Shown in pieces: positions 11,771-22,820 of a DNA stretch of 64,000 nt (position 1 is the stretch's first letter; each line of letters begins with the position of its first letter). The notes under the pieces were generated by a model that ran no database searches, was not told the DNA's origin, and was given only the letters and a program-made list of their open reading frames with translations. The stretch is from contig CM022951.1 of NCBI GenBank assembly GCA_012931725.1, positions 73,636,832 through 73,700,831 of the forward strand. Direction: 5' to 3'. Source of the DNA: Litsea cubeba. Its lineage: Eukaryota; Streptophyta; Magnoliopsida; Laurales; Lauraceae. The position numbers were made by a program, and so were the translations under genes.

Positions 11771-14700
11771 ATGGAAAGTCAGAACCCCTCTTTCGACCCT
11801 ATAACAGGCAACTTCTCTTTTCACTTAAGATTTGGATTTGAATACTTTTTTGCTTTTGGTTGTGATCTGGGTGGCTTCTTAAATGAATCAGAAATGCACT
11901 CCGAGTGTGCAATCATTTATATTGATAGCCATTTTGTAAACGGACGATGTGATTCATTCAATTAGTGAAAATTACCTCTGTTTTATGTAATTTAGGGATG
12001 GACCCAGAAGAATACAGTTGCCAATTGGTGTAGTCTAATGCTTGTTTTTCTTTTTCTTTGTCGCTTGTTGTGTAGATGCAACTGCGAAGACAGGGGAGGA
12101 AGGAAGTGAAAACGATGTTTGTGTTCCAATCTATTCATCTTCGGAGGTGAACACAGTTACCCATGTCTTTGATCACACTTTTATTTGTTTTCTTTCACTT
12201 TTTTTTTTTTTTTCTGGAAATGATGTTAGGCCGAATAAGGTACTTGTAACTGCAATTTCTGTACTTAGTATGTTTGGATGCTAACATTTGATTGATTGGA
12301 TGGAATTGAATTTCTGTTTACAAAAACATGGAATAAGCTCATAGCTGCACTGAGATTGGAGTTTTCAGAAATTTCTACATGGTCCAACAACTCTTAATAA
12401 TGATTAGAACATATCTGATAGATTGCCACATATGTTTATTGGATCATATCTGTTTAAGAGAAAAGCTTAGTCAGCCTGTATTCTGCTTCAGTTGATTGAT
12501 GAGAGAGTGATAGAACATAGGAGTTACATCATACCACACCACGCAGCAACTCGCAATAAACTAAAAAGTCATCATAAACCAAGGTCCAAGAGTACTATAT
12601 GAGTGGCGGTTTATGGAGTCCAACTGATTGATGGCTAAACAGAAATTTGTGATGATAAAATAAATTAATATATGTTATTTTCATGTGATATATTTCAATG
12701 AAATCTTTATTGATGATTTATTTGCTTATTTCAATACTGTTGGTGTCATGTTTAAACTAACAGGTGCTTGGAAAGCTCCAAGAGAAATGGAAGTCTGTAA
12801 AAAAGATACCTTACCCAGCAATGTATTCTAGCATTTTTGGTGGAATTACTCTTGATCCAAGTCTGATGGTTATTCCGATTGATGATCATATGGTTCATCG
12901 AGGGCATGGTATTTTTGATACTGCCATGATTGTTAATGGGTAGGCAGTGTATTTTTATTCTGTGATTACTCCTTTTTTATTATGTTTTTCTTATAATAAT
13001 TAATGCGCTTCATGATTGAAGGTTGTCCCCCGACAGGAGTTTTATTTTTAAAGTTTCAAAATTTGATGATGTTCAGTGATCTTTAATATTTTTATTTTTT
13101 TCGTGGTTCAGATTTTTCATCATAATTTCATTTCCAGATATTTGTAGTTGATATTCTTTTTTATGTTGTTGCATTACTTCTACTGAAAAATGAATATAGA
13201 CTGTTTGAGATCCAGATATCCATGCATAAAAGCTGTAAAACCCTATTGACAAGAGCCCATGGCACATTTGAAAGGTGCTCATTGTTGCAACCACGAGGTG
13301 CATGTTCATTCAAGTCATGTTTCCAATATAAATAAACAAATAAATAAATAAAATCTGAGACATAGTCAACGAATGCAAGGCGTCAGCCTGTGGGCTCTTG
13401 GCATTTTATTTAGATCCTTTTTTCCCCCTTTTGATGTATATATAGTGTTCTCATGTCATGGAAATGAAAATATCATTTGGGTACTACAGCATCTGTTATT
13501 TAAACCAGCTTCTAACTGAATTCTAGAATGAGTTAAACCACAAATCCATAAAGTAACAAAATCATAATCTGCCTCACTTGTTTATCATTTCCAGTAATTG
13601 GCAGCTGTTAAAAATTTCCAAGGATTCTCCATGTTGTCTCTTGTGGTGAATGTGAGATTAGACCTAATTCATCCTTATCTTTTTTTTTTCCATTTTGAAA
13701 TGGCCTGACTCATCCTTCTGTTATCCTCATGCTGCGAACTTCTCATTTTGTTTCTCTTCTCTATAGGCTTGCATGTCCATGCATATCTGCACGAGTGTGG
13801 CATATCCAGGAATGTAAGAGGTTTATGTGACAAGCATCATCACCGTGAAACAATTATATTGATTGATTGGATTTCTTTGGGCTGTCCTGTTCTTTTCTTT
13901 CCTTTTTTTATTCTTTTTTTTTCTTTTACATGGGAGGGAATGGTATACTATCCTATTCCTAAAACTAGTCAAGTCTATACTCCCAGTCTCACCCCTGGGG
14001 TGCTCTGCTTTTGTTTCGCCAGTGTACTCCTGCGTCCATGCTCGGCTATAGTGTTCTTCCTTATCTGTGGTCTGCGTCGATGTGCTCATCCATTTGTGCT
14101 CTGACAGTGCCCGGGATCGATCCCTGGTACTGTGGGTGAGAATGAGAATGAGACACCCTTACCACTGTGCCATCTTGTGTTTCTCTTTGGCCTGTCATAT
14201 TCATATGAACTGTCAATCAAGCCCATCTGCGCAGGCCCATCTAGGCCCAATAATTGTATTTTAAGTTAGCTATTGTATTTTAGTTAAGTTACAATTGGTC
14301 TAGTCCTAACTCATGTACACTTTCTATATTAGGTAGCTATAATTTAGGATTTGGGTTGTATTAGGACACTGTTAATAGGGTATTCAACCCTTATATAATG
14401 AGAATGAGTAAACCCTAAAGGGGACACGACATTCACCAAAACAATCCATTCTTCCCATGCGTCTATTTCTGATATGAACATGCATCTATAATTTCTCGGC
14501 ATTGCACACAATAACTTTATTGGCATAATTGATGTGATCATGATAACATATGATTGACAATTTTAGATATTTACAATGTTGACATGAAATTGTACCATTA
14601 TAGTTCTTAGATGTTTTTTAGGAATTTATCTCAGAATAATCAGAAATTTGGAAACTTTAAAAGAACTTTTCTGCGAAACAAACATGAGATAGTTGTTGCT

Positions 14701-15917
14701 TTGACAAATCAAATTGGTTTTCTCTTTTAGATCAGATTGAAAAAAATTAAATCACATTAATCTTTCTAAGATGCTTGCATGCATTTCTATTATTGTTAGG
14801 AACACTTGCATACATTGCCATGCTTGTTATTTGGCTGGTCATCAGAATTTGTCTATTCACTCACAGATACTTGTATGAGTTGGACACCCATCTGGACCGA
14901 TTCTCGAGGTCAGCATCAAAAGCAAAGGTTGCTTTTCCTTTCCCTCGCTCAACTTTGCGAACCATTCTCGTGAAACTGGCTGCAGCCTCACATTGCAAGA
15001 AAGGCTCCTTGAGATACTGGTTGAGTTCAGGTCCTGGAGATTTCTTGTTATCACCCGCTGGCTGTCCAACATCTGCATTCTATGCAGTAGTCATTGATGA
15101 TGATTTCTCACAACGCAAAGAAGGTGTAAAGGCGATAACATCCACTGTACCAATGAAAGCACCTCAGTTTGCTACAATGAAGAATGTGAATTATCTCCCA
15201 AATGTTCTCTCAATAATGGAAGCGGAAGAGAAGGGTGCTTTCGCTTCTATATGGGTCGATGATGATGGGTATATTGCTGAGGGCCCAAACGTCAATGTTG
15301 CATTTATAAGCAAGAGCAAGGAGCTGTTGCTACCCAAGTTTGATAAAATCCTCAGTGGATGCACTGCCCAAAGGCTGCTAGCACTGGCACCCAAGTTGGT
15401 CGAACAGGGTATTTTGAGTAGCGTGGGTACCGGTGATATCACATTTGAACAAGCTAAAGGTTCGGCTGAGGCTATGTATGTAGGCAGTGGGCTTCCTATA
15501 CTACCAATCATCGCATGGGATGAACAGCCTGTCGGAGATGGTAAATGTTTCAGACTTTTGTTTCTATCATTTTTTCCCTTTCTTCTTTTATTTTTCTGGC
15601 ATTTTCATTGATTTTTTTAACTTCCTGTACTAGTCATACAGCTGATAACAGATATTTGGTATAAGGCTTCCAAAAAAAGAGAAAAAGATATAGTAGGAAG
15701 TCATGCAGTCATACTATTGCTGCTTATACTATATCACCTCACTGTTGTAATAGCATCACTAACCTCACCATAACCATCATCTTGTTCTCATGGAGACATC
15801 GTTACTTTGGATGTGGTAGGAAAAGTGGGGGCATTGACACTTGCACTATCAGATCTTCTTTGGGAGGATATGATAGCAGGACCTGAAACACATAGGCTCC
15901 GCATCCCTTACATGTGA
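11771..15917 (+). CDS. Fold-type-IV PLP enzyme: D-amino-acid transaminase / aminodeoxychorismate lyase-like
   Basis: The family contains branched-chain and D-amino-acid transaminases and the aminodeoxychorismate lyase of folate synthesis. I join five exons: 11771-11807, 12076-12146, 12764-12939, 14867-15540, 15820-15917, giving 351 residues. Diagnostic stretches are YPAMYSSIFGG, DDHMVHRGHGIFDTA, LYELDTHLDRF, LRYWLSSGPGDFLLSPAGCP and IAEGPNVNVAF. The PLP lysine is about residue 200 in FATMKNVNYLPN. The C-terminus is LSDLLWEDMIAGPETHR..IPYM. Exon 4 is well supported by its unbroken domain frame. The exon 5 acceptor (GGTAG then GAAAAGTGG) gives PVGDGKVGAL, as expected for homologues. Exon 1 is the weakest part: the in-frame join needs a GC donor (ACAG/GCAACT) or a later GT donor near 11860. 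The N-terminus (MESQNPSFDP) does not look like a plastid transit peptide, so cytosol is inferred. Substrate is not decided by the sequence. Confidence 0.9.
13887..14181 (-). mobile_element. tRNA-derived SINE in intron 3 of the transaminase gene
   Basis: On the minus strand it starts at about 14178 with GATGGCACAGTGGTAAGG, which fits an A box, and continues to CAGGGATCGATCCCGGG, which fits a B box. It ends in an A-rich tail (AAAGAAAAAAAAGAATAAAA). Flanks are 15-bp imperfect repeats, TTTCTTTGGGCTGTC (13872-13886) and TCTCTTTGGCCTGTC (14182-14196), 13 of 15 matching. Its 3' end is shared with the SINE at 10249-10407, so they form one family. Confidence 0.82.
14197..14480. repeat. Retrotransposon-like fragment in intron 3
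   Basis: A stretch with TTAGTTAAGTTACAATTGG, a TATATAATGAGAATGAG motif and an A/T-rich context resembles the transcribed part of a plant LTR. Ends and target duplication are not found, so this is tentative. Confidence 0.3.
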
Positions 15918-16635
15918 GCAGCCAAGATCATGAGGCAAGTGAAGCATAACGATGCTCGTGTTTGATCATTCACACTTATATTTGCCGTACATGATAAATG
16001 TTCTTGCTTACTGCTCTGGAGTACTCGACTGCTGCTTGGAGGAACTGTTTGGGTACTGCAACACCTTCTCCCAGCCATTTCTCTTTTCCACTTGTACTGT
16101 TTCTTTGTGTAGCCATCATTGGCAGCAAATAATATTGAAGACATTGAATGATCTCATTTTCTTCTCTGCATGCTAGTTTATTAGTGATCCAATTTGACCA
16201 AAACCATATTAAATCCGATACCTCCAATTTTAGAAAGCGTTGGAATGATTGATGTGTTTGAGCCATCAGATGACTGTAGTTAGTGTGGAAAGATGGCAAA
16301 GCCAAAATGGTTAAATGATAAATCACCTTTAGGACCTGTTTGCAAGGTGACCATGTATATCCATGACAGCTTTCCTTGATTAGGCAAAAAGGGTAAAATT
16401 GCATATGCACTGTGGATTGCCTCAGTAGGGAAGGCCCATGGGCCATGGTGTTCGTGGCTTGTCTCCTTTCACCGTTGAACACTTCCCCACCCTTTTTAAT
16501 TTTTGTATTTGTTTGAAGGCAGGGATCAAACCAGCTAGGATCACTTGGTCATAATCTGTTTTGCTATTGTATGCCATGCATATTCATCCTGTGGATCTGC
16601 AGTATGGTTAGCCTAGGGTGCACCAGATGGAAAAC

Positions 16636-19035
16636 TGTCACGACCCGAACCCGAAATTTAATTACTTCGAGTTAACCGGCGTCGTAACCATATTTACTCC
16701 CGTGAATTTTAACACGTAAAACTCACAAGGGATACAAACTTGCGGAATATAAACCAATATTTACATCGATTTCAAAATTTATTTACATCATGTTCATGAT
16801 AATCACTTGCATACCAAAACAATGCAAGGATCTCATTCTATACACATACAAAAGTTTTCAAAACCAATTACAGGATTTACATCAAAAGACTACACAAATA
16901 CTTCGTCATTTCCATTCTACTAATCCTCCTGGAGGAACCGCAGGGGTCTCCTCCGCTGCCGGTGCGGTCGCACCATCGGTAGGGGCAGCTGGGCCTGCAA
17001 TGTCATCATAACACTGTGAATTCGACAATTCAGCAAAGTATAAACAGTGTTCATGATCATACATGTTACTTGTAAAACAGTAAATAATATTCAGTTAACA
17101 GTTAGTTCATAATCTTATAACAAGTCATTAAGGATATTCATCCTTGACATTGGCAATTTGGCAACTAACATAATATTTTCAGATAATCAAATTAAGTGCC
17201 GTCTTCCTTAAAGGAAGGAGTACCATCTCCGTACACGGAGACTTGACCATCTTCTCAATAGAAGAAGAATATGTGGGAATTATCAGTGTCCGGGCCAGGA
17301 ACTACTGACATCACCACGGAGTTCCGGAACACTCCTCAAGTGACTGCTGCAGACAGTATCAAGATCAGCTCAATGAGCTTGTAGAAATCAATATGTAATG
17401 CCGTGCCAATTCACATGTAATTCAAGTACAATGTTAATCTTTAAAGTTGATTAGTGAGCGGTTACGAGTTCATTAGTCTCAGTTAATTCCAGTCAATGAA
17501 ATACCCACCAATTAGATATATGGCTAGATCTCTTAATGTGCGCGTGTTATGTTTGCTAGACATTACAGTTCTTATGGAAAATTGCACATTAAAGACCCGC
17601 ACTTAACCCTTACTGGCGGTATAAGAGTACAAATAGCCTTGAATGAATCCATAGACTTTATCTTATGAGTTGCAGACCTAAAGTCTGAAAATACATCACT
17701 TTGATGTACTGTCGGCTCACTCTTCGGTTGACCGTCGGTCGACCGAGGTGTGTTTATCGGCTGACCGATAGGTATCGGTCCACACGTCGGTTCGAAAACC
17801 AGAGGCAATTTCCTCTGTTCCATCTATTGTTGTCGGTTCAGTTCGTCGGTTGACCGATGGTATCGGTCAGGTCTCGGTTCAAAAACCAGAGACACGTTTT
17901 TCTGCCCATTTAACACTATCGGTCAACCCATCGGTTAGCCGACGGCTAACCGACAGCGTCGGTTGACCGATGACACCCAAAGACAAGACACAGAATTCGT
18001 GTCCGAATTCTGGTCTGTCCCAATTCCTTTGAACCTGAATTAATCTTCTTGGAACCTCCTGTTCCCTTCTCAACATATCATTTAAACTCATCTACATTTT
18101 TATTCCATTCAAAATGGTTCCAAACATTCTAACTACATCATTGAAAGAGAAAACCCATTCTCATGAACTTACCCATTCAATTCAAGACAACAAACACTGG
18201 AATCACTAAGGATCTAAAGACTAACATGCAGTAGCAATTAAGCACATAAACTTATTTATACTTGCCTTCACTTGTGGTTTGGTCCTTTAATCTTGTTTTC
18301 CCTAAGAAATCCAACAAAAGGTGATGAAGAAGATGATTCCCAACTTTCTATCTCTGGGATCTCCTTAGCACAGATTTCTCCCAAATTGAAGAAGAGAATC
18401 TCAACCTTTAGGAACATCACACAATGGAGGAAGAAGATAACCCCTTCCCGCTCATACCCACTTGCAATTTCATCTTTCATATGAGAAATCAAGAAACAGG
18501 AAACAAGAACCAGGAAGGAGGAAAGAAGAAAAGAGGAAGAAGAACAATGGAACCGTTTCATGCAACTGGGTGAAGCATAGAAAATGCTTAAAAGACACTT
18601 GTAAACTGTTTTGCATTGCATGTACTCTGTACATGACATTTGGCTTCCCACTTTGCATTTAAACCCTTTCTCTCTTACATATTTCCAGTTTGAGTCAATT
18701 CACCATTCACTTAATTAATCTCAAGTCAAATGTGATTAAGCATATTATGACTCTTGATGTATTCATCGAGATACACACGATGATATCAAATTTCACCCAA
18801 TTCGACTATTTCTTCATAAACTGATAATTACGAAAAAGTCCTCCAATTCATTAATTGGGGTTTACAATCAAATTCATGTCTTCCAAATCATTGTATTAAG
18901 CTTAATTTAGTCATCTAAGACTAATTCAGCTCCTAATGATTACTAATTTCACATAATTCCCTTAATCACACCTTAATCCATGATAATCACGATTAATTAA
19001 GGTTAATCGCGCTTAATTCGGGATGGGGTGTAACA
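16636..19035. mobile_element. Solo LTR of 2.4 kb with 5-bp target duplication
   Basis: It begins TGTCACGACCCGAACCC and ends ATGGGGTGTAACA, the TG..CA form of an LTR, and is flanked by AAAAC at 16631-16635 and 19036-19040. The matching place in copy B (near 26437, CACCAGATGG then ACAACCC) is uninterrupted, so the element arrived in copy A after or independently of the duplication. No gag or pol frame is present. The part at 17700-17970 repeats CGGTTGACCGATGG-like motifs in both orientations. Length and ends suggest a Ty3/Gypsy-type LTR, which is an inference. Confidence 0.88.
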
Positions 19036-19171
19036 AAAACCCAGATTGAACAATCATACAGTTGTGCCAGCTGCCATGAGTCGTGATGAAAGATTATTCA
19101 TGGATGATTAAATCTGATAATTAAGTAAAATAAACAGCTTATTTCTTATGCAGTTTCTCAAAGGTGCTCTT

Positions 19172-19620
19172 CTACAGCATAATTTTGAAGAATAAACTCT
19201 AATAAAAACCGTAAACTTGAGTACTGTTGTGTATTAGAGTATTGCGAACTGATCGGCAACTGGTAACAATCTGATTTCACCTGCTGAGTTTTACACACCT
19301 GATCATCTTCTCAATCATTTTTGTGATGACTACTAATTGGATGGACAGGATTGTCTTATCACTCCATTCAAACTATCCACATCTGACTGCATGCTTCCCC
19401 ACTTCCACATTAGGGCTTGCTTCAGAGTTTCTAGAGTTTGAAAAAAATCCTGGTGCTGTAATAACTACTTATAATAAGTACTTCATTGGCAACATCATTA
19501 AGCAGAACAGACTAAAACATTCAGTAGATAATAGCTTTTAAATTTCAAAGCCCATGAAGTGCCTACATATGCCCATAATGACTACTACTCCAGAGTGTAT
19601 TGCATGAATGCAACAAATTA
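19172..19620. other. Segment present only in duplication copy A
   Basis: Copy B joins GAGCTCTT directly to CCAGCTTGTCTAATG, whereas copy A has about 450 extra bases between these marks. No inverted ends or target duplication are visible, so this may be a deletion in B rather than an insertion in A. No coding signal is seen. Confidence 0.5.
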
Positions 19621-20904
19621 CCAGCTTGTCTAATGAATAATGATACAGCATTTATGCCTTTTTGCTTAATGTTTCTTGGCATGCCTTTGGCAGAAAGATT
19701 TCACTCTCTCAAGACCATCTTCAAGAGTAGATGGCTCTGTAGCAAAAGTGACCCGAAGCCAATTTTTTAACCCCACTGCAGATCCTGTGAGAAAATGCAA
19801 TTTGGTTATTGCATTAATTAGTAGATCCTCAACTGCAAAAGAAGCAAGATTATCTCACTTTTGCGAGTAAATAAGAAATCATCTTGTCAGTGACAACAGT
19901 CCATTGTGTGTCAAGAAAATTGATCGGCTATGATATGCACTATGCAACATTTAATTTAGGAAAACAAATTGCAATCAACTACTGAAATAAAGGAGTCCAT
20001 TTATATGAGAAAAAAGCAAACGATTATGAATGTTTAATCACCCATCAAATTTATTGTTGCATCATTGCATGTTATTATTAATGCATTCCTCTTGCAGTTC
20101 ATAGATTGTATATATGCTATGCAACTACCCTTCCTCTCACAAGTCACAATAGGTGATAAAAAAGGACATTCATGATCCTGTAATGCAATTCTACACTATA
20201 GCAACCAAACCCTCCTCACCTGGTATAATAATCACTGATTCCTCCTTTGCCAGCTTGCAGCAGAAGTCTACATCATCAAGAATGTTTTCCAGAAGTGATA
20301 AATCCAGCTTGACCTGCATTGCATTATATGAAAAAATTTCTGCAAACCTACATGTGCCCAAAAAAATGCAGAACTCGAATTTCTTGTTTGCTCACCATTG
20401 CAGACATGGTTCCCTCTGGTTTGTATGGGCAAGTTATGCAATCGATCTCTTTTATTCTCTCACAACATATATCTGCCGTTTGCTTTAGTGTACGAATGGT
20501 CTTATTAAAGAAATCCTCTCCTGTATCCCCAAGGATCTGAGGTATTGCACCCTAATCCAATAAAACATGGTAGATACTGTAAAATTTACAATCAATACAG
20601 ATAGTCACAATATTAACTTAATGATATTTGAAGTATTCAATGTGTTTAGCCCACAGTTGCATGCAAACTCATAGTGCCACCAGCCTATTCAGAAGCAACT
20701 CCTACATTTCTCACTTCATGTGTTTTGAATCCATTTCATGCAAATGGTCAAGTATTCAAACAATGGTGGTAAAGGGAGACATTACTCATAAAGTTATTCC
20801 TTATATTTGTTTCTTTTCTGGAAACTATGGTTAAGCCATCAGCTACAACAAAATCTCATTATGTGGTTCAGATGAAGAATTTATTGTTAACAGAATCAAT
20901 CAAA

Positions 20905-21341
20905 TGTTAGAACAAGAATCTAGAAAACCTTATTGTCAACCAAGATCCTCCATGTCAAATCATCGAGAGATGTAAAGCGGAAACATACCTGATCCATTGT
21001 GGAAGTTGTTTGCAGGATGTTGATCTTCCAATCCAATATGGTTGCCCAGAGAAACCCTCTTGATTCTTTCTGATGATGGGATGTCAGAGAGAATAGGAAC
21101 TTACCATATGAATTGGGGACCATAACCCTAATATATAATAATGAGATTTGCTAATTCTAATTTGTCCCCTCATCAAATTAGAATTAGTATTCTGGTATCT
21201 ACACATTAATCCCATGACAATTATACCCTTAAGCCTTAGACTTTAAGTCTTAATTAGATCACTTCAATTAGGCTTAACCAAAGATAGCATAACACATTTA
21301 ATGGTTACATGTGTGGCCCCACATGATGGAATTTTCCAACA
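20905..21341 (-). mobile_element. Solo LTR of 437 bp in the pseudogene's intron, with 5-bp target duplication
   Basis: It is bounded by TGTTAG and CCAACA on the plus strand and flanked by TCAAA on both sides (20900-20904, 21342-21346). Copy B has the uninterrupted site (GAGCAAAAGCTATCAAC near 27850). On the minus strand it starts TGTTGGAAAATTCCATC, a common start of Copia-type LTRs, so that orientation and class are inferred. Confidence 0.88.
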
Positions 21342-21894
21342 TCAAAAGCTATGAACATATGGCCAAACAATTGGACCATTCTGATTTTATATATGTACAA
21401 TCTATTTTAGTGATGGATGACATGTTTTCTTAATGTAGTAGGAATGCTCAATGTCTCCCCACATAGATGGAATAAGGTTTTTGGAGTTTTTTTTTGGTTA
21501 AAAAGGAATATTGAGTCTTGACAATACACTGTGAGTGTTGATAGTAAAAACTCCCACAGCATACCATGATCTTGAGATGCAAACCTGAATAAAGGTTACA
21601 GGATCAGCAGAGATGGTGAGATAGCTCTCAAAGCAGTCTAGAACCTGAGAAGAAAGAACAACAAATGTTAGCACAGGTCCAGGTCACATCACCAAAGTCG
21701 GTCTTGAACAGCAAGAATCACATTTCAGCTTGCAAAATCTCCCGTGAAGAAAATCAGAAGATCTAGAGAAAGGAAATAATACACAAATCATGTCTGCATT
21801 TAAAACATTGCTTTCCAGCAAGTGGCAACACATTTCATGGATGCAAGGAACATAACAGAATGGTAAGGTAACCATACCAAGGTCTTACCTTTTT

Positions 21895-21895
<1 letters not shown>

Positions 21896-21938
<43 letters not shown>
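21896..21938. repeat. GA microsatellite in intron 3 of the pseudogene
   Basis: About 21 GA units. The same position in copy B (29534-29547) has only a short GA run, so the tract expanded or contracted after the duplication. Confidence 0.9.
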
Positions 21939-21942
<4 letters not shown>

Positions 21943-22820
21943 TGTATATTTAATAATGATAAAAAAGAGTAGAGGAACAACATTCAGACCAAGGTGATGA
22001 GGACCAGTAATAGCAAAACTGCAATGATATTGACCATTAACAATCACAAAGTCCACTGTTACTACCCTCTTTAGCTACTTTACATGATTCAATAACTTCT
22101 TAACAGTTAGTACGCACCTTGTTTTTTTTTTTTTTTTTTAGAATACCCCTTGGATCAGTCACTGCAATCCAACCAAGCCGCCAACCAGGCAAAACCCACC
22201 TCTTCGATAAAGACCCAAGAGTGAGAACTGGAACAAGTGAACCAAATGTTCCCATCGGCACAAATGGTTTAGTCCCAAACGTGAGATGGTAATAAACTTC
22301 ATCCGCAATAACAAGAAATCCAAGCTTCTTAGCAGTCTGGGCCACCTAAATGCAATACAATTGCAATCATAAAAAGGATAAAAAGAAGTCCCATTGACCA
22401 TATTTATTTTTACTGAAAGTTTAAAAAACCAAGTTATAGGCCACAGACCTCAGCCAAATGCTCACAAGTGAAGACATTTTTGCACAAGGATTCCCGGGGT
22501 TTATGAGAACCATCGCAACAGTGTTCTTGTCTGCTACAGACTTGAGAGAATCAAGATCAATTTCCCAATTCGTCTCTAGATTGAGGTTGTAATCAGGAGC
22601 TTCAATTCAATGCCACAGAAAGCAGCACATGATTTGTAGAAAGGGTAACCTGGTATTGGGAGCAAGATATTTGCCCCGGGACAACTGAGAACTGTAACAA
22701 CAGTCTCAATTGCTTGGGTACAACCCACTGTCATTAGATGAAAGCTTGTATGGGAGATCCCTGGAGAGATGATCCGCTATTGCCCTGCAAAAAATTCAAA
22801 CATAATTAGAAAAGATGAGA

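Larger units (their letters stand above)
19666..22784 (-). pseudogene. Tyrosine aminotransferase pseudogene (copy A): no exon 1, frameshifted exon 2
   Basis: Exons equivalent to 2-7 of the gene at 26615-31861 are at 22784-22449, 22345-22118, 21644-21585, 20551-20396, 20313-20220 and 19784-19666. Splice sites are all preserved and exons 3-7 remain open. Exon 2 is 336 bp instead of 340: it has lost 11 bp after the LSS codons, gained 5 bp later and gained 2 bp before the NVFT codons. The first change leads within about ten codons to a TGA. Exon 3 still encodes the PLP lysine (SLSKRW) and has an in-frame expansion of an A run (18 A, three extra Lys codons). No exon 1 or promoter similar to copies B or C is found upstream to 26140, where a Mutator-like element begins at the edge of homology. 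A functional enzyme from this copy is very unlikely. Confidence 0.92.

Noticed and set aside
14100..14181. A functional tRNA gene
   Set aside because: A- and B-box-like motifs are present, but there is no cloverleaf with acceptor stem, and the segment continues into a SINE body and tail.
14775..14866. Hydrophobic N-terminal segment before LYELDTHLDRF that looks like a signal anchor
   Set aside because: This is intron 3 sequence read through; a standard acceptor at 14865-14866 joins in phase to NG/YLYEL.
17700..17970. CRISPR-like repeat array
   Set aside because: Spacing is irregular, motifs alternate in orientation, and the segment lies inside an LTR of a plant genome.
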